Assembly (NCBI GenBank): GCA_040219515.1
Contig: JAVJSI010000016.1
Coordinates: 187,390 to 251,389 of the forward strand
Reading direction: 5' to 3'
Length of the DNA: 64,000 bases
DNA from: Acidimicrobiales bacterium
GTDB taxonomy: Bacteria > Actinomycetota > Acidimicrobiia > Acidimicrobiales > Aldehydirespiratoraceae
Of the stretch, positions 17,644 to 25,201 are shown one piece after another (position 1 is the first letter of the stretch; each line of letters opens with the position of its first letter). The translations under genes and the position numbers were made by a program. Below the pieces are notes generated by a model. That model ran no database searches. It was not told the DNA's origin and saw nothing but the letters and a program-made list of their open reading frames with translations.

Positions 17644-17868
17644 GTGATCTGGATCGTTGCTCCCCTGTGGCTCATCTCGGCCCTTCTGCTGATCTTCCTC
17701 GTGCTGCTGCACAGCGGGAAGGGCGGCGGCCTGTCCGACATGTTCGGTGGCGGCGCCGGCGCCGCGGCGGCCGGTTCCACGGTCGTCGAGAAGAACCTCG
17801 ACCGCATCACCGTGATGGCCGCCGTCGTCTTCGGCTTCAGCTCCGTCGCCTACGCCCTCATCTTCTGA
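17644..17868 (+). CDS. secG: Protein translocase subunit SecG
   Basis: 74 aa. Two membrane helices (about residues 2-21 and 52-73) joined by a glycine-rich cytosolic loop with SGKGGGLSDMFGGG, the SecG hallmark. It is the accessory subunit of SecYEG. The GTG at 17644 is used as start; it places the first helix immediately at the N terminus, as in known SecG proteins. Position after tpiA is the conserved actinobacterial order. A hairpin follows 13 bp after the stop. Confidence 0.95.
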   Translation: MIWIVAPLWLISALLLIFLVLLHSGKGGGLSDMFGGGAGAAAAGSTVVEKNLDRITVMAAVVFGFSSVAYALIF

Positions 17869-17881
17869 CCGTTGCACTAGG

Positions 17882-17904
17882 GGAGTTCGGCGCAGCCGAA
17901 CTCC
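17882..17904 (+). terminator. Hairpin after secG
   Basis: A perfect 10-bp inverted repeat, GGAGTTCGGC and GCCGAACTCC, separated by GCA, starts 13 bp after the secG stop. No T-run follows, as is common for actinobacterial terminators. It probably ends the glycolytic operon. Confidence 0.6.
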
Positions 17905-17923
17905 AGCAACGCCCAGCGTTGCC

Positions 17924-17968
17924 GGGGTCAGACCCCCGTTGCATTTGGTGTTAGACCCCCGTTGCATT
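17924..17968. repeat. REP-like palindrome and 16-bp direct repeat
   Basis: GGGGTC-A-GACCCC is a perfect palindrome at 17924-17936. Overlapping it, AGACCCCCGTTGCATT occurs twice (17930-17945 and 17953-17968), 23 bp apart, and the second copy is followed by CGG. A near copy (ACCCCCGTTGC-TTCGG) lies at 59628-59643. The form and its intergenic position resemble REP/RAYT-type repeats. No transposase is in the window. Confidence 0.5.
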
Positions 17969-18019
17969 CGGCTGAACGGCGAACGCTGAAACCTCGGTGC
18001 GTGCTGCCGATGGGGACAG

Positions 18020-19486
18020 ATGCGCCGCCTCTGCCTTGCAGTTCTTGCTGCCCTGTTGCTGTCGACCGGGTGCTCCGGCGAGGACACGGCGGTCAACGAG
18101 GGCGCCGCTCGCGAGGTCGAGTCGGCTGCCGCTGCCGACGTAGACGCCAGCGAACCGGAACCCGCGAAGGTCGACGTGCGCATGGCCGTGCCCGATGTCT
18201 GGTCGCTCGACCCGGCCGATGCCGGACCGGCCTCGATCACGAACCGGGTGATCGCCGACCTGCTCTACGACGGGCTGACCGTGCTGGACAACGGTGGTGT
18301 GCCCGCTCCCGGCCTGGCCGACCGTTGGTTCGTCAGCGACGACCGGCTCGTCTGGACCTTCGTGCTGCCCGACGACCTCGTCGACGGCGCCGGCGGCCCG
18401 ATCACGGCGCGGGACGTGAAGGCCTCGCTCGAACGTGTCGCCGCACGTGGGATCGCTGACCAGGCCGCCACTTCGTTGACCGCCATCAACGGGTGGGGCG
18501 ATCGCATGGCCGGCGAGACCGGGGGCGTGGCCGGCATCTCCGCTCCCGACGCCACCACGCTGGTCATCCGGCTCGACACCCCGTACGAGCTGCTGCTCGA
18601 GGTCCTGGCGTCGCCCGCCTTCGGCGTCACCGGTGAGAGCGACGACAGTGCACTACGGACTACCGGCGCCTTCCGGGCCACCGATGACGAGTTCCGCTTC
18701 GAGGCAATCGACGCCGACGCTCCGGTGGCCGCGATCGAGCTCGTGACGAACGACGCAGGTCCGGCTGCTGCAGTCGCGGCCGGAGACGCCGACTGGGGCG
18801 TGCTGGCCAGCGATGACGAGGCCGCCGGTCGCGATGCCGACGTGATCCGTCAGCCACTCGATCTCCAGCTGGCCATCGTGGCTCGCTCACCCGACCAAGC
18901 CGAACGCATCGGGGTGCTGAACGCGTTGGAGCCGCTCCTGTTGGCGACGTCGGTCGACGGACTGACCGCACGCCCCACACCCGCCTCGTCCGTCGAGGGC
19001 CTACAGCCCGATGAGGTGATGATCGATCTGCCCACCGGCCAGCTCCGAGCGTTCGGCGAGGCCGTCGTGGATCAGCTCGAGGAAGCGGGCGTAGGCGTCA
19101 CCGCGGTGACGTCGAACGGCGCCGACTTCGCGGCCCGCATCGCAAGCGGCGAGGCGGTGCTGTTCCCGATCGTCATCGCTGGAGGTACCGGGCCGGCCAG
19201 TGCCTCGCTGCGACTCAGCGTGCCAGGCGCCAGCGACGACGTCTTCGGTCCGGAGAGCGAGGCACGCGCCGAACTCGCCCGGGCCGTCGTCACTGAACTG
19301 GATCTCGAACAGCGGGCGCTGTTCATCGAAGCGCTCGAACGTTCGCTGATCGACGACGGTCTGCTACTGCCGGTCGGGCAGTTCGAGGTGCGCATCGCCA
19401 TCGGCACACGGCTCGACGGACTCCGCCATCGCACCGACGGCAGCCTGGACCTTTCGGACGTCGCGGTCGCTCCCGCCGCGTCCTGA
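18020..19486 (+). CDS. Lipoprotein, divergent family 5 solute-binding protein-like
   Basis: 488 aa. Signal peptide with a lipoprotein-like cleavage site (LLLSTGC, lipid Cys18), then a fold resembling SBP_bac_5 peptide/nickel-binding proteins: MAVPDVWSLDPADAGPASIT, DLLYDGLTVLDNGGVPAPGLADRW, LVWTFVLPDDLVDGAGGPIT, ARDVKASLERVA. The middle part is acidic and poorly conserved. No permease or ATPase genes are adjacent, so it may act alone or with a distant ABC transporter. The ATG at 18020 directly precedes the basic n-region MRRLCLAV. Function is inferred from fold only. Confidence 0.75.
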   Translation: MRRLCLAVLAALLLSTGCSGEDTAVNEGAAREVESAAAADVDASEPEPAKVDVRMAVPDVWSLDPADAGPASITNRVIADLLYDGLTVLDNGGVPAPGLADRWFVSDDRLVWTFVLPDDLVDGAGGPITARDVKASLERVAARGIADQAATSLTAINGWGDRMAGETGGVAGISAPDATTLVIRLDTPYELLLEVLASPAFGVTGESDDSALRTTGAFRATDDEFRFEAIDADAPVAAIELVTNDAGPAAAVAAGDADWGVLASDDEAAGRDADVIRQPLDLQLAIVARSPDQAERIGVLNALEPLLLATSVDGLTARPTPASSVEGLQPDEVMIDLPTGQLRAFGEAVVDQLEEAGVGVTAVTSNGADFAARIASGEAVLFPIVIAGGTGPASASLRLSVPGASDDVFGPESEARAELARAVVTELDLEQRALFIEALERSLIDDGLLLPVGQFEVRIAIGTRLDGLRHRTDGSLDLSDVAVAPAAS

Positions 19487-19494
19487 AAGGTGGT

Positions 19495-19509
19495 GTGGCT
19501 CCGTGCCAC
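19495..19509 (+). terminator. Short GC hairpin after the lipoprotein gene
   Basis: GTGGC-TCCGT-GCCAC forms a perfect 5-bp stem beginning 9 bp after the stop codon at 19486. No T-run. It may be a weak terminator separating this gene from the tRNA. Confidence 0.35.
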
Positions 19510-19554
19510 GCCCGCTACGATTGCGCTTCGCTTCCGGCTCGTCCGGGGTGCCAC

Positions 19555-19638
19555 GTCGGAGTGGCGGAATTGGCAGACGCGCCAGCTTGAGGGGCTGGTG
19601 CCCTTAGGGGCGTGGGGGTTCAAGTCCCCCCTCCGACA
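19555..19638 (+). tRNA. tRNA-Leu (anticodon GAG)
   Basis: Acceptor stem GTCGGAG (19555-19561) pairs with CTCCGAC (19631-19637). The D arm contains GGAATTGGCAGA. The anticodon stem CCAGC/GCTGG encloses TTGAGGG, with anticodon GAG at 19589-19591. A long class II variable arm (TGCCCTTAGGGGCGT) and the T arm GGGGG-TTCAAGT-CCCCC follow. The 3' CCA is not encoded (ACC follows). A TACGAT hexamer at 19516-19521 is a possible -10 box. Confidence 0.95.
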
Positions 19639-19675
19639 CCGAACAAGTGTTCGATGAGACGCCGTGGCACCTCTG

Positions 19676-20272
19676 CTATGTGAGCGCAGCGTGCCAGTCC
19701 CAGGCGTCGGGGTCGTCGATGTCGTTCCAGCTGTCGGTTTGGGTGGTCGCCCATTGGGCCCAGTCGGCGATCATGTGGTTGTAGTCGAGCTGGAACCGGA
19801 TGGCGATGGCGTTGATGTGGCGGCGTTCGGCGAACGGGTAGTCGGGGTCGTCGGCCGCGGCGATGAGCGCTCGGAGTTCGTCCAGATTCGTTTGGGCGGT
19901 AGTGGCGAGGTCGTCGATTGTGGCTTGGAGCTGGTCGAAGGTGCCGGCGTCGGCAAAGAAGACCCGTACGAGGGCTTCGGCTTCGAGCTTGGGCGGTGCT
20001 GAGTCCTGGTCGAGCCAGCCCTGGAGCGTGCGGCGGCCTTTGGCGGTGATCGTGTAGACGGTCCGAGGCCGGGACCCGGTCGTTTCGGCAGTGGCGGTTG
20101 CGTCGCCGCTTTCGACGAGTTTCTTGGCTTCGTCATAGATCTTGCGTTCGGTGCGGGGCCAGAACCATCCGAGGCTGCGGTCGACCTGTTTGGCGAGCTC
20201 GTAGGTGCTCCAAGGCTGGATGCTGAGCAGGCCGAGGAGGGCTTGGGCTGTGGTGGTGAGCGGTTTCGCCAT
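19676..20272 (-). CDS. PadR family transcriptional regulator
   Basis: 198 aa. Winged-helix N terminus (AKPLTTTAQALLGLLSIQPW, STYELAKQV, then FWPRTERKIYDEAKKLVESG with the recognition helix and RTVYTITAKGRRTLQGWL as the wing) followed by a C-terminal dimerisation part of about 100 residues, the PadR/Vir_act_alpha_C layout. An upstream in-frame ATG at 20296 exists but falls inside the operator palindrome, so the ATG at 20272 is preferred. It is divergent from the PIG-L gene, and two identical palindromes lie between them, which suggests it represses itself and that gene. Confidence 0.88.
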   Translation of the reverse strand: MAKPLTTTAQALLGLLSIQPWSTYELAKQVDRSLGWFWPRTERKIYDEAKKLVESGDATATAETTGSRPRTVYTITAKGRRTLQGWLDQDSAPPKLEAEALVRVFFADAGTFDQLQATIDDLATTAQTNLDELRALIAAADDPDYPFAERRHINAIAIRFQLDYNHMIADWAQWATTQTDSWNDIDDPDAWDWHAALT

Positions 20273-20281
20273 GTGAGAAGC

Positions 20282-20341
20282 TTGACATACTGCCAATGGC
20301 AGTGTCTACTGATTCTCAACTTCGATACTGCCAATGGCAGT
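20282..20341 (+). promoter_or_regulatory. Divergent promoter with two identical PadR operator palindromes
   Basis: ACTGCCAATGGCAGT is a perfect palindrome present at 20289-20303 and again at 20327-20341, 38 bp apart. A rightward promoter TTGACA (20282-20287), 17-bp spacer, TCTACT (20305-20310) wraps the first copy, which fills the spacer; the second copy lies just downstream of the expected start site. This is a classic repression layout. Binding by the adjacent PadR protein is inference. Confidence 0.75.
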
Positions 20342-20368
20342 AATCGACGCATCAAGGGGGGAGTTGTC

Positions 20369-21160
20369 ATGAGTGAGATGTCGGACCGATTGCTGGTGGT
20401 GGTTGCCCACCCCGATGACGAGACATTCGGTTGCGGGTCACTGCTGGCCCACGCACACGCGTCAGGGGTCCCAACGGTTGTTGCGTGCGCGACGAGGGGC
20501 GAGGCAGGTTCGCCAACTCCTGGTCGGGGTCTTGATGACGCCGACATGGCCGAGGTACGGGAGTCCGAGTTGCGTGAAGCGGCCGAACTGGTCGGCGTCG
20601 AGCGGGTCGAGTTGTTCGACTGGGTCGATTCGGGCATGGAGGGTGAACCGACTCCTGGAAGCCTTGTCGCGGCGCCAGTCGCCGATGTGGCATCAGCGAT
20701 CGCCTCGCTGATCGATGAGGTGCGTCCAACAGTGGTGGTGACACTCGATGCCAGCGACGGTCACCGCGATCACGCACACATCCGCGACGCAACGCTCCGC
20801 GCCGTGGAGGTCAGCTCGTGGCGTCCATCAGGAGTCTACTTGCACTGCCTGCCTCAACAGCTCATGCGGAAGTGGGTGGAAGCCCTCGTTCGTGAACAAC
20901 CCGACAGTGAGCACCTCGGTCTGGGAGACCTCGGCACCCCCGAAGACAAGATCACCACAGTTATTGACACCACCGATTTCCTCGAGCTGCGCGAGCAAGC
21001 AATCGCCGTGCACCGCTCTCAGACCTCGCCCTATGAAGTGATGCCTTCCGACCTGCGCCGCGAGTTTCTGACCGCCGAACGGCTCCAGCGGGTCCACCCC
21101 GACTGGGACGGAGGTCCGGTCGAGACAGACATCTTCGCCACAGCCGATGCGTCGTGTTGA
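20369..21160 (+). CDS. PIG-L/LmbE family deacetylase
   Basis: 263 aa. Zinc-dependent N-acetyl deacetylase fold. The metal site VVAHPDDETFGCGS starts at residue 11, with His14, Asp16 and Asp17; the third ligand is likely in DGHRDHAHIRD. Family members deacetylate N-acetylglucosaminyl conjugates (for example MshB in mycothiol synthesis or Mca), but the substrate here is not known. The ATG at 20369 follows AAGGGGGGAG, a strong ribosome site. Expression is probably set by the PadR operators upstream. A broken MBL-fold gene follows. Confidence 0.9.
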   Translation: MSEMSDRLLVVVAHPDDETFGCGSLLAHAHASGVPTVVACATRGEAGSPTPGRGLDDADMAEVRESELREAAELVGVERVELFDWVDSGMEGEPTPGSLVAAPVADVASAIASLIDEVRPTVVVTLDASDGHRDHAHIRDATLRAVEVSSWRPSGVYLHCLPQQLMRKWVEALVREQPDSEHLGLGDLGTPEDKITTVIDTTDFLELREQAIAVHRSQTSPYEVMPSDLRREFLTAERLQRVHPDWDGGPVETDIFATADASC

Positions 21161-21219
21161 CACCCGCTGTGACACCTCGCCTGCCCAAACCCATCTTGCA
21201 CAAGGAGAACCCAGCAGCC

Positions 21220-21520
21220 ATGAAGCAAGCGCAGCCCGCCCTGCCCCGTCACGAACCCCTCCGCATCGCCGATGACACCTGGGTCATCCAGGCCACTCTC
21301 GGCGAAGGCGAAGCCCCCCCTCGTGGTCCATCTCAACTCGATGGTGATCACCGGCGCTGAACCCGTCGTGGTCGACACCGGCGCCCCCATCCACCGAGAC
21401 CAGTACCTAGAAGACTTGTTCGGTATCGTCGATCCCGAAGATGTCCGCTGGGTGTTCATCTCCCATGACGACAGCGACCACCACGGCAACCTCCACGAGG
21501 TCATGGACGCCTGCCCGTAA
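21220..21520 (+). pseudogene. MBL-fold metallohydrolase, frameshifted and truncated
   Basis: The start at 21220 (after AAGGAG) gives a metallo-beta-lactamase/flavoprotein-like N terminus, ADDTWVIQATLGEGEAP. The frame then breaks in a run of seven C at 21314-21320; removing one C restores VVHLNSMVITGAEPVVVDTG, HRDQYLEDLFGIVDPEDVRW and VFISHDDSDHHGNLHEVMDA, which carries the HxDxDH-like metal motif in altered form. A TAA at 21518 ends it after roughly 100 residues, less than half the normal length. It therefore lacks the rest of the metal ligands and is broken at two levels. Confidence 0.75.
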
Positions 21521-21553
21521 TTGGGGAACGTTCCGAACGCTTCGGTGGACCCG

Positions 21554-21724
21554 TTGGTCCACTCCATGAGGAGATTCGTTGTCTGCCCACCCAACGACGC
21601 CCGATCATCGGTTGTCACCCTCAGCCGTGCCGGACGGCGAGTGCTCGGCGCGGCGCAGGGATCGTTCGGCGACGAACTGACAGCCCGGCTCACCTCGTTT
21701 GCGGCACTCGTGCGCGACCTGCGG
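21554..21724 (+). pseudogene. MarR family regulator, C-terminal fragment
   Basis: About 57 residues resembling the wing and C-terminal helix of MarR regulators: VCPPNDARSSVVTLSRAGRR, then VLGAAQGSFGDELTARLTSF. The DNA-recognition helix that should precede it is missing and the fragment runs in frame into an alcohol dehydrogenase piece. Not a functional gene. Confidence 0.6.
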
Positions 21725-22107
21725 CAACAGATCAAGGTCGAAGCATTCGGCCTCAACCAGTCCGAGCGCCACACCTGGCTCGGCCTCGCTGACGGTGTCA
21801 CCTTTCCCCGCTTGCTCGGCATCGAAGCACCAGGCGTTGTTGTCGACTGTCCCAGCGGCGACCTCGCATCCGGCGCACAGGTTGCCGCGTTGATGTGCGG
21901 CCTGGGCCGCACCTTCGACGGCGGGTATCGCCTATGGAGGAGACGCCAGCGATCTCCCGCCTGACGTGCTGCAGGAGTTCCTCGACGCAGTTGCGGCCGA
22001 TGAGGTTCAGGTGCCGATCCACCAGACCTACCGCCTCCGCCAGATCGCGGAGGCCCACGCCGACATGGAAGCCGGTCAGGCCACGGGACAGCTCGTCGGA
22101 GTCAGGA
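21725..22107 (+). pseudogene. Zinc-type alcohol dehydrogenase/quinone oxidoreductase, two joined fragments
   Basis: 21731-21931 encodes an N-terminal piece (KVEAFGLNQSERHTWLGLAD, FPRLLGIEAPGVV, GLGRTFDGGY). In another frame, about 21963-22105 encodes the natural C terminus (LQEFLDAVAADEVQVPIHQT, YRLRQIAEAHADMEAGQATG). The whole Rossmann domain between them is deleted. The end meets the convergent DinB-like gene. Clearly a decayed MDR gene. Confidence 0.72.
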
Positions 22108-22692
22108 GGTCATGCCGCCGAGGCCGACCAGACCGCGAGCGAGCTCGATCTCACCCATGTGCCGCATGCCGTGCTGGTACCACCAGCACTCGATGGCGTC
22201 GAGCACGGTGACGCCGTTCTCACCCGCAACGCGTGCGCTGAAGGTGTCGGCGACCACCGGCGGGAACGGTCGGGGTACGACGAGTCGGTCGAGCTCGGCG
22301 CGCTCGAGTCCGTCGAGCCACGCTTCGGTGCGCTGGTACACGGCGCGCATGTAGTCCTTGAACGCGTCGTAGTCGCCGACGCGCTGGTGGATCATCTCGT
22401 CGACGGTGCGTTCCTTGCCGTGGTCGTTGATGGCCATCTGGACTTTCGACTGCCGCTCGTTGTTCCAGATGGGCGGCTCGCTGGTGAGCACGGTGAAGGT
22501 GACGTCCTGCATGTTGGGGTAGTGGAAGAGCGAGAAGGCGATGGGCAGCACGCCTTCGCGTTCGAAGTGGTTCACGTGCTCGGGGCCCATGGTGTCGACG
22601 GCGTCGTACCAGAGAGTGTGCATGGCGGCCATTCGTCGCCTGAGGGAGTCGAGTAGAAGATCGTCGGTCATGGTTGTGTCGCTTTCTGTCAT
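22102..22692 (-). CDS. DinB-like four-helix protein
   Basis: 196 aa. DinB_2/YfiT-type fold inferred from the helical pattern and histidines positioned as in metal-binding family members, ending YQHGMRHMGEIELARGLVGL, a common DinB_2 C terminus. Related proteins are metal-dependent thiol transferases (bacillithiol or mycothiol) or have unknown function. The start at 22692 overlaps the stop of the 41-codon mini-gene by 4 bp (ATGA), which favours it over the internal ATG at 22671. Third gene of the selenoprotein operon; a thiol link would fit with a Sec-containing partner but is inference. Confidence 0.75.
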   Translation of the reverse strand: MTESDTTMTDDLLLDSLRRRMAAMHTLWYDAVDTMGPEHVNHFEREGVLPIAFSLFHYPNMQDVTFTVLTSEPPIWNNERQSKVQMAINDHGKERTVDEMIHQRVGDYDAFKDYMRAVYQRTEAWLDGLERAELDRLVVPRPFPPVVADTFSARVAGENGVTVLDAIECWWYQHGMRHMGEIELARGLVGLGGMTS

Positions 22693-22814
22693 CGGAGTGC
22701 GGGGAGAACTTCATCGGCGAGGCGGTGCAGGTAGTCCGAGGGTTCGAGGTCGGGATCGTGCCAAGCGGCTCGCCCACCGAGCGGCTCTCGAACGATCGTT
22801 CCTGGTTCAGGCAT
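22689..22814 (-). CDS. 41-residue mini-protein between selenoprotein and DinB genes
   Basis: A short open frame reading MPEPGTIVREPLGGRAAWHD, then PDLEPSDYLHRLADEVLPALR. Its ATG lies 5' of the selenoprotein stop (8-bp overlap) and its TGA overlaps the DinB start (ATGA), so it is wedged between two coupled genes with no spare bases. Codons are GC-rich at third positions. I recognise no family; it could be a small partner or a remnant of a larger gene. Support is positional, from the two overlaps, not from homology. Confidence 0.5.
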   Translation of the reverse strand: MPEPGTIVREPLGGRAAWHDPDLEPSDYLHRLADEVLPALR

Positions 22815-24012
22815 CGGGGGCTCCGTTTGGAAGGGGTCGGACGAGGAGGTCCCAGTGGTCTCGGGGCACTAGTCCGCGATGACCGAGAGTGCGGACCGTC
22901 GGGTCGGGGTGATCGAGCAGGCGGCGCGCGACCCGCCCGATCAGGCGTGCGAGGGCGGTGTCCCGCCAGAACCAGGTGTTGCGGTCGTGGCTCGTGGCCC
23001 GGCCCGGTTGCTGGGCGGCGGCGTGGAGGTACCACGTGTGGGCATCGTCGGCGGCGAGTCGTAGGTCTTGAACGGCAACGTCGTGGCCCCTGGCGGCGGC
23101 GGCGAGCAGATCGACGATCTCGCCAAGTGACCGGCCGCTGTTCGGCGTCGGCGGCAGCGAGAGCTCAGCCCACGGCGCGAGCTGCCCCAGCTCTTGTCGC
23201 GTCGCCTCCACCGCGTCGGTCTGATCGTGGCCGCTCGCCACGAACGAGACCGGGCAGGACCAGGCGGTGGCGTCGTCGGCGGTCCTCGGTGCGTCGTCGG
23301 GGAAGTCCTCGAGAACAACAGGTCCATCGTTTCGCTCGAGCAGTGTGAGCGCCGCCTCGAGCACGCGCCGTTGGAAGTCGGCTTCGTGCGGGGCGCCGAA
23401 GGGTCGGCCGAGCTCGAAGGGGACCCACAGGAACCTCGGCAGGCGCATCGCCTCGGTCTGTTCGCGAACGAGCGATATGCCGGTCGTCGCGATGCCGGCG
23501 GATTCGAGGTGATGGGCGACCGCGCCGACCGCGCGGGTGCAGTTCGGTCAAACGGGAACGAGACAGACGGCGGTGACGCCGTCGGCCTTCAGCATGCGGG
23601 CCAGCTGCTCGCACGTCGAGCCGATCATCGCAGGGGGCCAGCCCGCTCCCATCAATGAATAGTGGCGGTCGGCCACGGAGGCGATGACACCGTCGGCGGC
23701 GAGCTCCCGGAGCCGTTCCAGCGGAAACACGGTGTTGACGTCCTCGCGAAAGGCGCTGCGGTCGAAGCGGACCGATGAGTGGGTCATCGTCAGCGACCCC
23801 AGGTCAGCGTCCCCGCGAATCACGCGATAGCTGAGGTCGACGAAGGAGAAGGCGTCGTCATCGGTGCGGTGGAGACCCGCCGTGGTCACGAGGGCCACGC
23901 GGCGCCCGGTGACTGGTGGGCCGAGTACGAATGGCGTCGAGTCGTACCTCGGGAGCTCCTTCGCCATGATGTGCTCGCGTTCTGCGTCGCTCAAGTCCCG
24001 GAGTCGCACCAT
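22807..24012 (-). CDS. Selenoprotein B-type (GrdB/PrdB-like) reductase with in-frame UGA (Sec155)
   Basis: 401 aa if UGA at 23550-23548 is read as selenocysteine. Before it the frame encodes VALVTTAGLHRTDDDAFSFV, then GSLTMTHSSVRFDRSAFRED and MIGSTCEQLARMLKADGVTA, typical of the glycine/sarcosine/betaine reductase selenoprotein B family. The site reads CLVPV-U-PNCTRAVGAVAH, a Sec-x-x-Cys redox motif. After it the same frame stays open for 247 codons through RLPRFLWVPFELGRPFGAPH. The ATG at 24012 (MVRLRDLSDAEREHI) is preferred to a GTG at 24030. GrdB proteins reduce C-N bonds with electrons from thiols; the substrate here is unknown. Without recoding only a 154-aa stub would be made. Confidence 0.82.
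23520..23550 (-). promoter_or_regulatory. UGA codon with bacterial SECIS-like hairpin
   Basis: On the minus strand the UGA (23550-23548) is followed by 11 bases and then CCGCGC-GGTCG-GCGCGG (23536-23520), a perfect 6-bp stem with a 5-base loop beginning GG. The loop G lies about 17 bases after the UGA, within the spacing described for bacterial SECIS elements that bind SelB. The stem is also coding sequence. Confidence 0.72.
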
Positions 24013-24102
24013 TGGTCCAGCGTGACCCACACGTCAGCTCGTGTCCATGTGCGAGCGCATCATGTGGATACGACTCCGTCTCACCGCACCACCATCGCCG
24101 GG

Positions 24103-24130
24103 CACGCCGGCGGGCGTGATGGCCGGCGTG
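24103..24130 (-). terminator. Hairpin after the propeller lipoprotein gene
   Basis: CACGCCGGC and GCCGGCGTG form a perfect 9-bp stem with a 10-base loop, 13 bp beyond the stop of the minus-strand lipoprotein gene and upstream of the selenoprotein gene. No T-run. Likely separates the two transcripts. Confidence 0.55.
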
Positions 24131-24142
24131 TTGTCGCCGCCG

Positions 24143-25201
24143 TCAGTCCACGAGCACGGGCACGATCTCGAAGGTGTCGACTGCGGGATCAGGTGCCTCG
24201 TCCAGGTGCGCCTGCAGGACGAAGAAGGTGCCTGCCCTGTCGGTCACACTCGTCGGGAACGAGTCACCCACGTCGAACCGGCCGACTTCGGAGACCGTCG
24301 ACCAGTCGTCAGCCGACTCGAAGAGATGAACCGATCCCAGGTTCGACACCACCGCGAGGGTGCCGCCGTCGTCGCTCATGTGCAGACCGTCGATCCTCAT
24401 GCCATCCACGCCGGTCGGTATCGCAGTCGCCTCACCAGGGTTGGACAGAGGGACCCGGAACAGCTGGCCAGATGGGGCGTGGCCAACGATGAGGGCATCG
24501 CCGACGTAGACCAGGCCGTTGAGCCCGGACGCGGTGATGCCCGATCGGTCGGGCTCGAAGGCGTCGTTCTCAGCGAACACGGATGGCGTGTAGGCGGAAT
24601 CGACCGCGTAGATCACGCCGGCACCGGTGTCGGTCACGTAGATGTTCCCCTCGACGTCGACGGCGATGCCGTTCGCAAACCGCCGCTCCTCAGGCAGAAC
24701 GGAGGCGAAGTCGACGAGTTGCAGCTGCTCACCGGAATCCAGGTCGTGGACCGAGAGCTGAGCGACACCCCAGGGAACGCGGGTCACGGCGACGAGCACC
24801 CGATTGCGCTCCACGTCCACCTCGACGCCGGTGAGGTTCGAGCCCGGACTCTCGGCCAAGGTGCTGATCGATCCGTCGTCGTCGACCGCAAGCAGTTCGC
24901 CACCGAGCAACGTCCCGATGATGAATCGATCGCCGACTGGGTCGAAGGTGAGGCCCTCGGGGTAGAGGGCGGGAGCGGTGAGCACGATCGGGCTCGGTGC
25001 GGGGATCGCCACCGATGTCGGAGTCGATTCCTCAGTCGTCGACGGCTCGTCGGCCGGCGCAGCCGTCGGTGTGGTTTCGGCCTCGGCTTCGGCCTCGCTC
25101 GGCGGAGGAGTCTCTGCACTTGTGTCATCGCTGCTTCCGGCGCAGGCACCGAGGGCGAGGGCGGCGACCGTTGTGACCGACACCATTGCGATCCTCGGCA
25201 T
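24143..25201 (-). CDS. Lipoprotein with SMP-30/NHL-type beta-propeller
   Basis: 352 aa. Signal peptide MPRIAMVSVTTVAALALGAC with lipidated Cys20, an acidic Thr/Pro/Glu linker of about 50 residues, then a six-bladed propeller (YPEGLTFDPVGDRFIIGTLL, ANGIAVDVEGNIYVTDTGAG, GLNGLVYVGDALIVGHAPSG). This matches SMP-30/gluconolactonase-like proteins; a lactonase or binding role is possible but the catalytic calcium ligands cannot be assigned. The frame extends 24 codons upstream, but the ATG at 25201 gives a clean signal peptide. Divergent from the AraC regulator. Confidence 0.75.
   Translation of the reverse strand: MPRIAMVSVTTVAALALGACAGSSDDTSAETPPPSEAEAEAETTPTAAPADEPSTTEESTPTSVAIPAPSPIVLTAPALYPEGLTFDPVGDRFIIGTLLGGELLAVDDDGSISTLAESPGSNLTGVEVDVERNRVLVAVTRVPWGVAQLSVHDLDSGEQLQLVDFASVLPEERRFANGIAVDVEGNIYVTDTGAGVIYAVDSAYTPSVFAENDAFEPDRSGITASGLNGLVYVGDALIVGHAPSGQLFRVPLSNPGEATAIPTGVDGMRIDGLHMSDDGGTLAVVSNLGSVHLFESADDWSTVSEVGRFDVGDSFPTSVTDRAGTFFVLQAHLDEAPDPAVDTFEIVPVLVD

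Noticed and set aside
19640-19653. CGAACA-AG-TGTTCG dyad after the tRNA as a terminator
   Set aside because: A two-base loop is too tight for an RNA hairpin and there is no T-run. It may be chance or a protein site, but nothing supports either.
23548-24030. A separate 160-residue gene ending at the UGA
   Set aside because: The frame continues without a stop for 247 codons into sequence of the same family, and the UGA sits at a redox motif followed by a hairpin, so recoding explains it better than termination.
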